64,000 nt of DNA from Haliclona indistincta. Taxonomy: Eukaryota > Porifera > Demospongiae > Haplosclerida > Chalinidae. The position numbers were made by a program, and so were the translations under genes. Location: positions 8,413,152-8,477,151 of the forward strand of contig OZ024784.1 of NCBI GenBank assembly GCA_964017065.1, in the 5' to 3' direction. Below the pieces are notes generated by a model that was not told where the DNA came from, searched no databases, and saw nothing but the letters and a program-made list of their open reading frames with translations. Shown here piece by piece: positions 1-12,200 of the stretch; the first letter of the stretch is position 1, and each line of letters starts with the position of its first letter.

Positions 1-25
1 TATAACAATGCATGTCTATGTGTAG

Positions 26-224
26 GCATCCAGACAGCTCCTGTAGACCTTCATTTGAAACCATAGAAAACAGGCTAAGAAAAGATTCTTCCAATCTGCT
101 TGAGTTTGGGGCAACTGAGACGGAACTGACAGTATGTCCTGAGGCTTGTCTACTGGGGACACGTGTAGAATCAGGCCAACATTTGTTCCAGGATCTGCAG
201 CAAAAGTACTGGATGCACTCATAA
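26..224 (+). CDS. C-terminal end of a tyrosine-kinase-like protein (partial)
   Basis: Last exon of a gene that begins left of the window. An acceptor (TGTGTAG) at 19-25 precedes an exon whose first residues are HPDSSCRPSFETIENRL, with a tryptophan probably completed by the first base. This matches the last subdomain of protein tyrosine kinases (consensus C-W-x-P-x-x-R-P-x-F-x-x-I), where the Arg packs against the catalytic loop region. About 45 non-conserved residues follow, then TAA at 222-224. The catalytic core is outside the window, so receptor versus cytoplasmic kinase and activity cannot be judged. A serine/threonine TKL kinase is the alternative. Confidence 0.55.
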
Positions 225-426
225 ACTGCATGATAAATTCTACTAATAATAATGATTGACAACGTAGTACTATTAGCTTTTGTAATAAAAGGCAGGAAAT
301 CGATACAAGTCATAGTATGATGTAAGTGTTAATTTACAACTAACTACACAGTGAGAGAATCATCATTAACAATAGATGTGTAAACTAAGCAATTATTACA
401 TTTTGGAGATCAACACTAAAGCTATT

Positions 427-593
427 GCAGCGGTTATATTACTTCGTGCAAGGGAGCACTAATGCATTAAAATGTCATAAAGTCTTTGATCATGCTCTAT
501 TGTGTGAATAAATACCAGTGACTTGACACATTAGTGACTGCAAGGCGACGCTTTACACTCAAATCTTCCTTTCAAGAAGTAATAAAACCTCTG
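427..593. mobile_element. Short inverted-repeat (MITE-like) element, family A copy 1
   Basis: The left end reads CGGTTATATTACTTCGTGCA and the right end contains AAGAAGTAATAAAACCTCTG, imperfect inverted complements. The interior carries the block TTTGATCATGCTCTATTGTG, found almost unchanged in copies at 9493-9873 and 44936-45131. No coding capacity, so it is a non-autonomous element. The rest of 225-1000 is AT-rich with no gene signal seen. Confidence 0.6.
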
Positions 594-999
594 TGTCACT
601 ATCATTAAGAGCGTGTGTGTGTCCAGATTCCACTATTGTCGCATCAAAATGAATAGTTTACATGGTTTTACTTATAGCACTTCACCCACTATATCAGGAG
701 AGAGTGATCGTGGTTAGGAAGGCTTCTTAGCACGCTCACTCTCATAAAACACTCTTGCCGCTATCCAAAATAATTACATTAATATCAATAATAGATAATA
801 TTATTTAATATTGATTATTACATTAGAACATTGTAACATCAGTCTGTATTATAAATCTAATAAAACCACATTAGCTATAATGCAGCAAACTCAGTATTAT
901 TACATGCATACTTATTAGCTACATGTGTATAATGTCATGATAAATTTCTATGATAATAATTTGTCTGTCTTCAAAAAGTCTTGATCGTCTACACTGGTT

Positions 1000-1690
1000 T
1001 GACTGCCATTCTCACAGTCTTCATAGAAACGCTATCTCCATACCACTTTTCCAGCTAATTCCATCATATTTTCTTGCAGGGACTTGCCTTAGTTTGTAGT
1101 ATAATTATTCCATTTAAATAAGCATCATGGGAGTCATTGTACCACCAATCTCCTTTGTGGTACTCGGCACAACTGCCAGACAGATTATTGTCATGATCTT
1201 CACCTCTACTTGAAAAATTTGTCCAATGTGAGCAGATAAAGAATCTTCGATGGTGCTTGCTATCTTGAGAGTCAAATCCAGAGATGGTAAGAAGATATTT
1301 TGAGTTTACATCCCAATGTCAAACTTTTATAGCGGACATGAGCCCATGTTTGTTCAGGTTTCCATTGATGATTAGCAACTTGATTGTACTTTTCAAAGCT
1401 CTCTACATGTAGTCCAATCCACAACTGCTTCTTGTGTGAGAGTCCTGATACGCTCAAGATCCAAATAATGACCAAATCCGTTCGATCAAAACTAACTGAT
1501 TTGTTGACTCTACGCTGGATGATTGTCCATCCTCCTCCACTCAAGCTCATGTCATAGTATGCAGTGAATTCCTCGTTATGCGGTTTTATGCGCCATATGC
1601 GGTAAAGACCAGTTTTGGTGTACCCATCGTCAGAAATAGCCTTGCATTCTCTGCCAGGTAAACTTGTACAAGTATAATGCACGAACTGTT
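1000..1690 (-). pseudogene. Fibrinogen-related domain pseudogene
   Basis: The reverse strand encodes a decayed fibrinogen C-terminal domain. 1682-1510 reads through ECKAISDDGYTKTGLYRIW and GGGWTIIQRRV, the conserved start of the fold. Frame is then lost near 1470-1480, where the intact paralogue has the residues after VDFHESW. Further on, recognisable pieces recur: SSRGEDHDNNLSGSCAEY and GDWWYNDSHDAYLNG at about 1220-1110, and VSMKTVRMAVKP near 1015. These align with the C-terminal half of the intact gene at 2213-3119, but stops interrupt between them. No signal peptide exon was found. It is most likely a tandem duplicate that decayed after duplication. Confidence 0.75.
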
Positions 1691-2212
1691 CTGGTAAACA
1701 CGCTGCACATTGGCATACTTATTTCAAGGTTCAAAATTTTACAGTTTGAGGGAGCGTCAGACTGCTTGCTCTTACTGTTTGTTCAGTTAAGGGCTGAAAA
1801 TCGCAAATACTGAAATTCACTGCTCGTTGTAGAGCCATTCTTATTGCATTGCAGTATCCAAGTAGTGGTCTAGCGGCCTGGGACGGAGCTCGCTTTTTAT
1901 CTACACACTGCGCATAAATCTGACATAACGAATGAACAAGTTAGAACAAGAGATAACAAAACCATAAAAAGTCTAAATACAAGGAATAATAATAGTTATA
2001 CAGCAAGTGAAAGCCATAATCGTTTTTGTGCACATTATCTGAACTATTAATTAAGCTGGTAATGAAACAGTGTTAGTCTAAGTAATTATAAGTAATATTA
2101 TTTATTATTAATAAAATATGAATAAATAAAAATTACAATTTATGGTGTCCACAATTTGTTATATTGGTCACCTATTCAGTCAGATGTTTAAATATCACAG
2201 AACTACATACAA

Positions 2213-3119
2213 TTATTTTGGTCGAACAGCCATCACTATTGTCTTCAAAGATTTATCCAATCCATACCACGGTTCCCAACTGATTCCGTCGTTACTTCCT
2301 CCTGGAATTGATTCAACATTGTAATATTTTCCGTTCAGATTCGTATTGCGACAATCTCCAAACCACCATCCTCCATTAAAGTTTGTAGCACAATTGCCGG
2401 TGGAATCGTCATTGTCTTTATCTTTAGTGGTGAACTTTTTCCCGTTGTGTTGGTTACCAGTGTGGGTTAAGGAATCAGCTGCAGTACTCGTGCTGTCATA
2501 GTCAGCAATTGTCAGTGTGTAGTCTGAAGTTTCATCTCCAACTATAAACTTTCCATATCGTGCATGTCGCCATTGGTCAAGAGGATCAATTACACCGGAT
2601 TGATAGCTCTCCATTCCGATCCAAAGCTCCATGTCGCCGTTTTCGGTCAGTGACCTGATGTTGTCCAAGCCCATCCAGTAGTTACCACTGTATTTACCAA
2701 ATCCAGACTGGTAAGAAGTCCAAGACTCGTGAAAATCAACTTCGTCGCTAACTCTTCGCTGGATTACTGTCCATCCACCGCCACCTAACTTCATGTCGCA
2801 GTACACGACGAATTCTCCTTGTTTGTGTGACTGGCGTACGTAATAGAGCCCGGTTATTCTGTCGGCTGCATCCAACTGGTCGTAAATCTCTTTGCAATTT
2901 CTTCGAGGCGTATCTAAAGCAAACAAGTTTAAATTAATAAAATTGCATGTCACCATTAATCTTGCAGAATAGCTTACATAATCCTTGCAGATGAATGGTC
3001 GTGTCAGTGGATATAGTGTCTCCGAGCTCGGATTCATAGTCGACTGTTGATCGCCTCACCACCGGAACACCGTGTGCACATGCAAGAAGAACAATGATAG
3101 CAACGAACAGAGGAGCCAT
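2213..3119 (-). CDS. Secreted fibrinogen-related domain protein
   Basis: Two exons, 3119-2978 and 2913-2213, joined across a 64-nt GT-AG intron (donor GTAAGC, acceptor TTTGCTTTAG) whose phases agree, give about 280 residues. The N-terminus MAPLFVAIIVLLACAHG is a clear signal peptide, so the product is secreted. The rest is a complete fibrinogen C-terminal domain: NCKEIYD, TGLYYV, YCDM, GGGGWTVIQRR, NYWMGLDNI, a DxDND calcium-site-like stretch (DKDNDDS), a Cys pair around TGNCATNFNGGWWFGDC, LNGKYY and a terminal IVMAVRPK. Family members (ficolins, tenascin/angiopoietin C-termini, invertebrate FREPs) bind acetylated sugars or receptors and often act in innate recognition. No collagen or coiled-coil stalk is visible. 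It starts 125 bp from COG4 on the other strand. The ligand is unknown. Confidence 0.88.
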
Positions 3120-3244
3120 TTCTTGGGAAATTCTTGCAACTAACTTATGCCAAGCAACCTCGAGTTGGCTTTTTATACCCTCGAACAGGTGTCCGAGTTA
3201 TTTTTAAGTTTAAACTCCGCCCATCTTAATTAGCTAGCTAAAGC
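3120..3244. promoter_or_regulatory. Divergent intergenic region between fibrinogen-domain gene and COG4
   Basis: Only 125 bp separate the start codons of the two divergent genes, so both core promoters and 5' leaders must lie here or overlap the coding regions. I see no certain TATA box. A TTTTTATACC stretch at about 3170-3180 on the + strand is a weak candidate. Confidence 0.4.
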
Positions 3245-6200
3245 ATGGCCGCCGACCACGATACGTTTCTTGCCGGTGTGAGAACTAGAGAGCAAGCTGT
3301 TGCGCTATACAACCAGTGCGAAGAGGAAGAGGTAAATGAGCGTATACATAGATCAATGTAATAGCAGTTATTCATTCAGGCGGCTCTTGAAGAGGAACTT
3401 GACGCTCTTCTTGACCAGCAGTGTCAAATGGATGTTCAAATTGTGTCACTCCAAAAGTTAATGTGAGTGCACACCTCTTTCTCAGTGTTATTGGGTGATT
3501 GTGGTGGTGTAGACCCACTCTACAGGTATTGCATGGCAGTGCCGATGAACTGTATTCTGGTGTCACCAATGCAAGCCAGCTGGCTGAGTCTATAAGCAGC
3601 AAGGTGAAAGTATTAGACCTTGCAAAGGTGAGTTGGTGCTTTTGTGTCAGGGAAATAGCATGCTTATTATAGTCTCGATGGGCCGACCTGAGGCAGAGAG
3701 TCTGTAGAAAACTGTCTGGTTTCCATAAATGCTGTTTAAAGTGCTGCATTCCGAGTAGAAATTTTACAATGGCCTTAATAACCTCACAACCACACCAACC
3801 TCTGCTTTGCAATGAGGATCCATGCCGTTCACAGAAATCTGCTTGGTGTACTGGTTTTCTGCTCTACATGTAGCTAGCATATCACTACAGGTATTAACAT
3901 AATTATTTCATCTTCAGCGAAATGTCTACAGTGCTTTACAGAGAGTGGATGACATCATTGGACTCAAGGTTATAATTAAGTATACTTCTGATTTGTCTTC
4001 CTTCCAGAGCTCTTCCATTTCCTTAGTTCCTCACTTTAGATTTTGCATCAAACTCCTTGACCCCTTTTCTCACTAATAATTTAACTCAATAAGATACCAT
4101 TGCTTACAGCAAACACTCATGAGTTGTGGCTCTGTGTGTTTGCAGCACTTGCATGCCTGAGCTAACTGCTAGACTAAACATTGGTCAGCAGTGCTTTTGA
4201 ATCTACCCTTGAAATGGTCACTGGTACTCAATTAGACTAGTGTTGTATGAATAGCTCTACTGCAGAAGACAAAGTAAGCTAAATATGCCTTGGTATGGTC
4301 CAGTAACTGATCATGGTATCTGGATAATCCCAGTTAATAATGTGTTTGTCTCTCCAATTTATTTAACCCCTATAACTCTGCATTGACAGGCTCTCTATAT
4401 TTTTTGTGTGCTTTAATTGGTACTAGTATTTGTTGCACGTGTTTGCTCAGACAAACATCTTTTATTAGGCGTTACTTAGTATCTCAGATTCACTCAGAAC
4501 TCATATATGTATGTCAACAAAGTGTTGTGTTCTAATATTTTTGTGCTTCTTTTGGCACACACTTTCATTTACCATAGAATTGCAATATCCAGGTGTCTTT
4601 TGTCAACACTGTATCTGCCCTCCCTAGTGTCCACTGACCAGCTCATGCCCATGGCTTTAGTATGACACCCACTCATTCACTACTATTCTCTCTGAACGTG
4701 TCTCTGTGTGATCCCCTCCCTGTACACATTGCTGCTAGTTTATTGTTGTCCCACACTCATTACCATGCCATATTCACTGATTGTAGACACCACAATCACT
4801 GACTGCTAATCCTGGCATTCATTGTAGAATCATCTAGAATGTATGCAATAATTATACAAACAATAACAGTGATCTGTTTCCTCACAGAACTGTGTTGATG
4901 GTGTGCAAAAGGCAATGTCAGCCGGAGTCTTTGAAGAGGTGAAATGCACTACAGTGGAACCTCTCTAAGGCGGACACCGTTGAGACCAACAAAATTGTCT
5001 ATTGTAGAGAGGGTGTCCTATGGTCAGGGGTTTATTATACATTATATTTGGGATTCAGTAAATGTCCATTATAGAGGGATGAGGGGTGTCCGCTAAGAGG
5101 GGTTCCACTTTATATACTAATCACTAGTTTATGTATGATTCATTATCTGAGGCTGCTGCCTCATAATCTCATGTATAATTTTGTGTGCTACTAAAAGTTT
5201 CTTCATTGTGTGATCTACAGAAAAGTATATGTGCTAAGGCTACTGTACCAGCTGGCAGATATGAACTAGCACCTACTGACATGTTAATATTCAGCAATGA
5301 CTGGTTGCTATGATACATGCTAGTTGTCATGGTTGCTTGAACAGCTGTGTGTTCAGGTCACTAGTTAGCAATCATCTACTGTAATTTTCACTCTAGTCAC
5401 AGCACTCATTATCACAGCATGGTTACTGGCTTCTTGTGACAGGTGCTTCTTTCATTCCCAATGTCTTGTTACACAACTGAAGCTTGACTCAGTATGTGAC
5501 AATTCTGTTGCTAAACTTGTGATAAAATTAATGATGAATGATGACGTCGTTATAGTTGTTATGTGTTGTGCCTCACCAGAGCCCACTTGGTCCAGTGCAG
5601 CCATCTATGGTGCATGGTGTTGTCCAACCCTTATTGAGTGGGTAATACAATTACCAATGGGATGGTCTCTAAAGTGACTACTGAGATGGTAATTTTGTTT
5701 TCATGACGAGTCATTTATGATTAGTTTAGCGACCCAAGGTCATTGATGTTTTGTAAGATACCGTGGGTGTGTGTGCATGTGTTTACTGTGTTAGTGAACA
5801 CACCATGACACCCATTTAGCTTATTGGGTGTTGGACACGGCTTTGTGTGGGCTGACTGCTGCTGTATTGAGCTTAGTGTAGTGTATTAGGATAAGTAGTG
5901 AGGAACTGCAGTAGGGACCAAGAAACATGACACATGACACACTGTGTGTGTGCCTGTAGCAGTTGATGTCACATTTTCCTGATCTTAAAGACAAAACAAT
6001 GAGTGATTGATGATGGAATGCGGCATTATCATTAAGGACAGCAAACCAACATGCTCTTATCATTGTTTTTTTTCCCTCACAAACACTGTGTATAAGAATT
6101 GAGTAACTAGTGTCTTTGTAGCTTCAAAGCTGTTGTTATGTGACGATACCGTCCCATTAGTGTTTGTTTATTGGCAGACGTCCCAAACACTGGCATCTAG

Positions 6201-9200
6201 CCAGTCCTATAATAGCAATAATAATTCCAATTTTTACTGTTTGCTGGACACAACAGAACTTGTAAAGGTGCAGAAATAGTTGTGAAAACAGTGCCTTTCC
6301 TGGTGGCTCATGTCAATTTGTTATTAGGCTGTAACTAGCAGAGATCATAGTGAGCCGGTCCTGCAATGTCTAGAACAAAACAATCTTTCAAAATTAACTC
6401 TAGTACTGTAACCTTCGTGCATGCACCGAGGGTTAAAAATGATGTTCATACTGCAGATACATTAGCAGCATTGAGAGCTAGTTTCAGTAACCACTAAGTG
6501 CTTTATTTTTCATCTTCTCAGGCAGCTGTTTATATCCGCCGATATCTTGATCTCGATGAATCGGTTCTGATGGAATCTGCTGCCGATGATGCAAAAGGTA
6601 ATGTGTTGACTATAGGTCAATGTTTCGTGACATTATTGGCTAGCAACTGCCTTTCTATAACTCACCTCATTGTTTAGTCTATCGTTAACTCCTTGTAGTT
6701 GGTGATGTGCAATACTGGATGTGTATAGCGGTGGAATTTGTTTTGTTTTGTGATGTAAAATTTTGATGTGATTTGTGGTTGTTTTGGTGATTGTGTTAGT
6801 GATTGTTTTAGAAACAGCTTAGCTAGTTAATTGGTTTGTTCCGTCAAGTCCTTAGAAGAGTGATGTTGTTGTGATACAAGAGACTGTATTAGTGACACGT
6901 GAAACCATCTCGGATAGCATTGTTCAGAATTAGTTTTACACATTTATATGTTTTAATGATAAAATACAGAGAACACGTCAACTAAGGGTCTCGCAGCTCA
7001 TCTGCTCTCATCATTATAACAAGTCAGCTAAGGGTCTTGCAGCTCATCTGCTCTCATCATTATAACACGTCAGCTAAGGGTCTCGCAGCTCATCTGCTCT
7101 CATCATTATAACAAAGTGCGATGCTAGCCTATTGTTTTGACTAAGCTCGCATAAGTTGGCGATTTGAACCATTCTTCAGTTATGGATGAAAGTGATGAAG
7201 TTGTCGTGGCAACTGTTGTACAATAAACTGCGTGGGGTACCTGACTCTAACACCTCAAGTGTTGCTACACATGTGCTATACATGTATATCATTATAAGCA
7301 TATATGTACAGAACTCTGTGTGTGATTATGTTTAGCTGTTGCTGTTCAGCTATGTGTTTATGATAATGAGATTCCGTGCTGTTACTAATGTGTATGGTAT
7401 GATCAACACCAAAACAGGTTTTGTTCTCTTAGGTGCTGCGATAAGCAGCTCATTTGCTCTCCTCAAGAAAGCAGAGCTAGAGCTCAGAGAAGTGGTGACA
7501 GAAAATCTCAACACAGCTGTGAAAATGAGTGACAAACACTCTTTAGAGAGGTAATAGATGGCTAAAATTTGATATTACAGTGTAGCTTACTATTTTTCAG
7601 ATTTGTCAAAATTTGTCCTCAGTTGAACATGCACAAGGAGGGCCTAGACAAGCTTGCAGAGTACCTCAATATTATGGTATGGAATTTTGGAATATTCACT
7701 TCATGCAGGTCTGTCTTCTATAGATTAGAGAGTCTTCTGCTAAGCGGTTACAAGCAACAGCTGAAGTGACAGGTTATTGGCTTCCTTCCTTAGGGAGGTC
7801 GTGTACGTGTAGACTAGCCATCTTGTGTCATAATGTTGAAGGAAGGTAGTGTCTGGTTCATGGGTAGACTACTTCGACAGAGGGACTTGACATTATACTG
7901 TTTTAAAGGAAAATGTGTACTGTAAATACTGTAGAAGGAGTGTCTGAGTGTGTGGCTGATGGTTGTTTACTGGTGTGTTCATTCTCAGGGAGTGTTTGTT
8001 TACTCCTTGCCTGACATTATGATAATAACGTGATCAACACATGGACAAACTGGGACCTAGAATAGAGGTGACATTGCATAATAGTCTTGTGCCAAACTGA
8101 TATGTTGAACAACACTTAGTGATGTAATAATGATAATTAATTATAGGCTAGTTAAGTTGTCATCTATGATTTGAATACCTGGGATGCTTAGGCGTCAAAG
8201 GGTTAAGTAATCTTTTTTTTGTATAATGTGTGTTGTCAAAAATCACAGCTGTTTACTGTGTTCGAAAACCACCACAAGATATCTTCAAAACGTTTGGTTT
8301 GCAATTCTTTTCTTCGAAAGACTCCTACAAAGTCGGGAGAGCTGAGTGCTACAGGCATGTCTTCCTAATAGCTTCACCGCCAATAAGAACATTACGGTAA
8401 CTGGGTGTAGCAAGCCTGAGCAAGTGCAAAACACTGTAACAACAATGAGGCCAATTGAGGACATTTACACTATTCGTACTCACAGTGCCTGATCCTGCCA
8501 CCACTATACAGCTTGCTGATAGTCTGTATTACAGCTACATGTGTATTGGTACTGCTGCAACCATGCTGCAGTGGTTCCATCAGAATTCTAGTTTATGTTG
8601 TTTTCTTTTCTCAGGAGATCGTGTGGGTGTGGTGTATGCTGATACACTCACAGTACTGTATGAGAGTGTAGCTCGAGCATTGGACTCACATCAGCAACTA
8701 GTGTTCTCTTGTTATGGTGAGACACACTATAGTACTTCATTTAGCCATTGTGTCAGCCATTAGGTATCCGTGTCAGCCATTAGGTATCCGTGTCAGCCAT
8801 TAGGTATTGGTGTCAGCCATTAGGTATCCGTGTCAGCCATTAGGTATCCGTGTCAGCAACGAGGTATTTGTGTCAGCCATTAGGTATTTGTGTCAGCCAT
8901 TAGGCTAAAATGAGTACTTGGAACATTCAGCAGTATTTGCCAACTGGATTATGCCGGGCTATTGATAAACAATTTTTGTTGTATGGTTGCTAGCTGATAG
9001 CAATGTGCAGTTCTCTCAAAGTATCACAGTTCAGAGTATGTAAAAATATCCTGTGTTATAAACTTCGTGGTGCCAATGTAACTGGCAATAACAAAGCGTA
9101 CAGTTTTCCCACATACTGTAGTACACACCAAATGATGGTGAAACCCATAGTAAATCAGAACTAGCTCAGTTCCAATCATTAGTAGCTAACTACATCATGT

Positions 9201-12200
9201 GTTAGCAGATACATGTGTAAAATGTTTCAGGAAACGTCAAGTGTATCCTTACTTTAGTGATTTGTTACTGTCATAATTATCATCATAGCCATTTCTGACG
9301 AATGAGATATAATGGATATACTAGTTTCTATTAAAATGAAAAGCATAGGGTGACTAATTGAGATGGCAGTGAATATTGAGACTGAAAATCATTGTTTTCA
9401 TTCAGCATTTTGTATAGTAATGAAAAATTTGTCACTTTGTGTTTTAGGAGCAAAGTGGGTACCAGAGTTCATTGAAAGACTGCAGGTATGTTTACAGCAG
9501 TTTTATTACTTCTTGCAAAGGTAAAGTGCAAACCATAGAGCATAGACCGTAAAGCATGGAGCCACTAGTGCATTACAGCGGTTTGAAGAGATATTGCAAC
9601 ACCACAGTCTAAGCAGAAGTAATATGTTGACCAATCAAACACGGCTAGTCACGGGCCTGCATCAGAGAATTGATTGATTGGTCAATGTAAGAAAACGTGT
9701 TACTTCCGCTTTGACTGTGGTGTTCCAAGATCTATTCAAGCTGCTGTAAAATGCTATTAAGTCTTTGATCATGCTCCATTGTGTGAATAAATACCAGTGA
9801 CATGACACTTTAGTGACTGCAAGGTAACGCTTTACACTCAAATCATCCTTGCAAGAAGTAATAAAATCTGTGTAAATCTAGCATTTTAACCCCTCTTCAT
9901 GAAGGCCAGGTTGCAGTGCTGTTCTCCATTAAGATTACTTTAGCTTGTATGTGAATGGATCATGGTGAGGTGTATTCTGCTCACAACTGAAGACAAAATA
10001 CAACTGAAACAAACTAACTAATTGATCAAGAGCTACATTCACTGCTTTACTGTTGAACCAGGACCCTTCAGCTTTTAGCCTCACCTTCATGTGGAGGGGT
10101 TTGTGCTGATGTCCCTTCAGCTTGTAGCCTCACCTTCATGTGGAAGGGTTTGTGCTGATGTCCCTTCAGCTTGTAGCCTCACCTTCATGTGGAAGAGTTT
10201 GTGCTGATGTCCCTTCAGCTTGTAGCCTCACCTTCATGTGGAAGAGTTTGTGCTGATGTTTGTATCAGCAGATGATGCTAATACCATTATAGTGGGTAAT
10301 TTAGGTGGGAGAAAATTGTGTGCTTTCGCTATCCACCAAAATCTGCTTTTTTAAATACGTGAACTAGGTGCCTAGCGCCAAAATTAAATCTGGGGCATTT
10401 GCCAGAATTTTTGACCCTCCAAAATTACCTGCTATATGGTACCTTCCACAGCACGAGTGTGATCAGCAGGTGAGCTGTGTACTTAAACAAATGGAAGAGG
10501 AGAGAATGCTAGAACACAGGGTACGCTTCATTCTTACTAATTCTAATAATTCACTATTAATTTTAATCTTTAGGTGCAGACTATCAATGTAGCGCTTCAT
10601 TCACGCCACACTGCTGGAGCAATACGGTAATCACATGTACATAATGTGTATACAATACATTATTGTATCTAGACCGGACCCACGAGAATTAGACACTTTG
10701 CTGACTGAACTAAGTCTGTGTAGCTCACGTACAGATCTCTACTTCAGGTTTATGAGTAAAAAAGCTGTGGTGAGTGAAACTGTATGCTTCACAATTTGCA
10801 TGCTTTACAGTCTTCTTGCAGGCATTTGACAAAGGTTAGTTGTGTGTCGAAGTCTGTAAAGCATGCAAATTGTGAGGCATACAGTTTCACTCACTGTGTT
10901 TATGGTATAGAGAATCAGGTAGCTACACAATTGAAACGATCCAGGACAAGCGATATGATGCAGGTGTGTGTGTGTGTGTGTGTGTGCGTGCGTGCGTGCG
11001 TGTGTGTGTGTGGGTGTGGGTGTGTTCATGGTGCCCTCTTTACCTTAACTGTTTCATAGGAGCTTATTGGTAAGTACATAATGATTGAGAACTACTACAT
11101 GAAGGAGACCCTGGACAAGGTGAGGGAGAGATAGTATGAACTACTGCCATTGGTTGTCTGTAGGCACTTGGAGTAGATGAGGTTACTGATGGTGGTGTGG
11201 TGTCTAGTCTACCTGATGATGCTTTCTACATTTTGTTAAAGAGCTTAAAGTCAGTTCTGCTGCCTTAATTATTTACTTGTGTGTATTTCTTGTAGAAGAG
11301 CATTCTCTACTAGTAATAATGATGGAGCTTGTGCTATGATCAATAATGCAAGGTTTGATACACATCAGTGCTGCATCACTTGTATTGTCTTTGTCTCAGT
11401 TCTCTACTACTCACAGAGTACAAGACTTGTCTTCAAAACAGGCTACAGCCCAGCTCTGGTCCAGCAGCGAGGTGCTACAGTATAGATAAGCTGTAATGTG
11501 TATTTAATTATTCTATAGCTCCTCGTATAGTTCAGCCATTGATCTGACAGACTTTCCTGGCATGTTCCAGCAGACGACAGGCTCTAAAGGACCCAGTGGA
11601 GGAGAGCCATACAGCAAGACCCTAGCTGTGAGTTGTGTACTACACAAAAATTCAAACATTTTGTTTCAATATCAGATAGCCATCAACAATATTAATGTCA
11701 GTGTACAGAACCTCAAAAGACTCATCAAGAGTGTGCAGGTTAAACTGCATTATCTTTGATTGATCATTATTGCCATTTTACAGACTGAGATTACGAAACT
11801 CTCATCTCAGATTGGTGATGGTGCTAAATTGAAACTAGATGTAAGTTATATTAGTAACTAAGTACATGTTTGAAGTAGGACTGATTGTATAAAAGCATCT
11901 ATTTTGCAAAAAAAATCTGCTAATGCGTAAGCATCCTTGATTTTTTCAAATGACACTGTCAAAACTAAGTCTCTTGCCCTGTACGGTAGTTCTGTGATGT
12001 GCATTTATTGTCTAACTACATTGACCTATTGTAATGTTGGTTGTACATTAGAGCTGTCTAGCTGAACTATGCTCAGTGTCTGGACAATTTCAGGAAGTCC
12101 GGCAGGTTAATATACTGATAGAGCTCTATCATTGCTTTGCTGCTATCATCAGGAAGCTTTATCTTGCTATGTGGAGAAAATTCTTTTGCCTCAAATAAAG

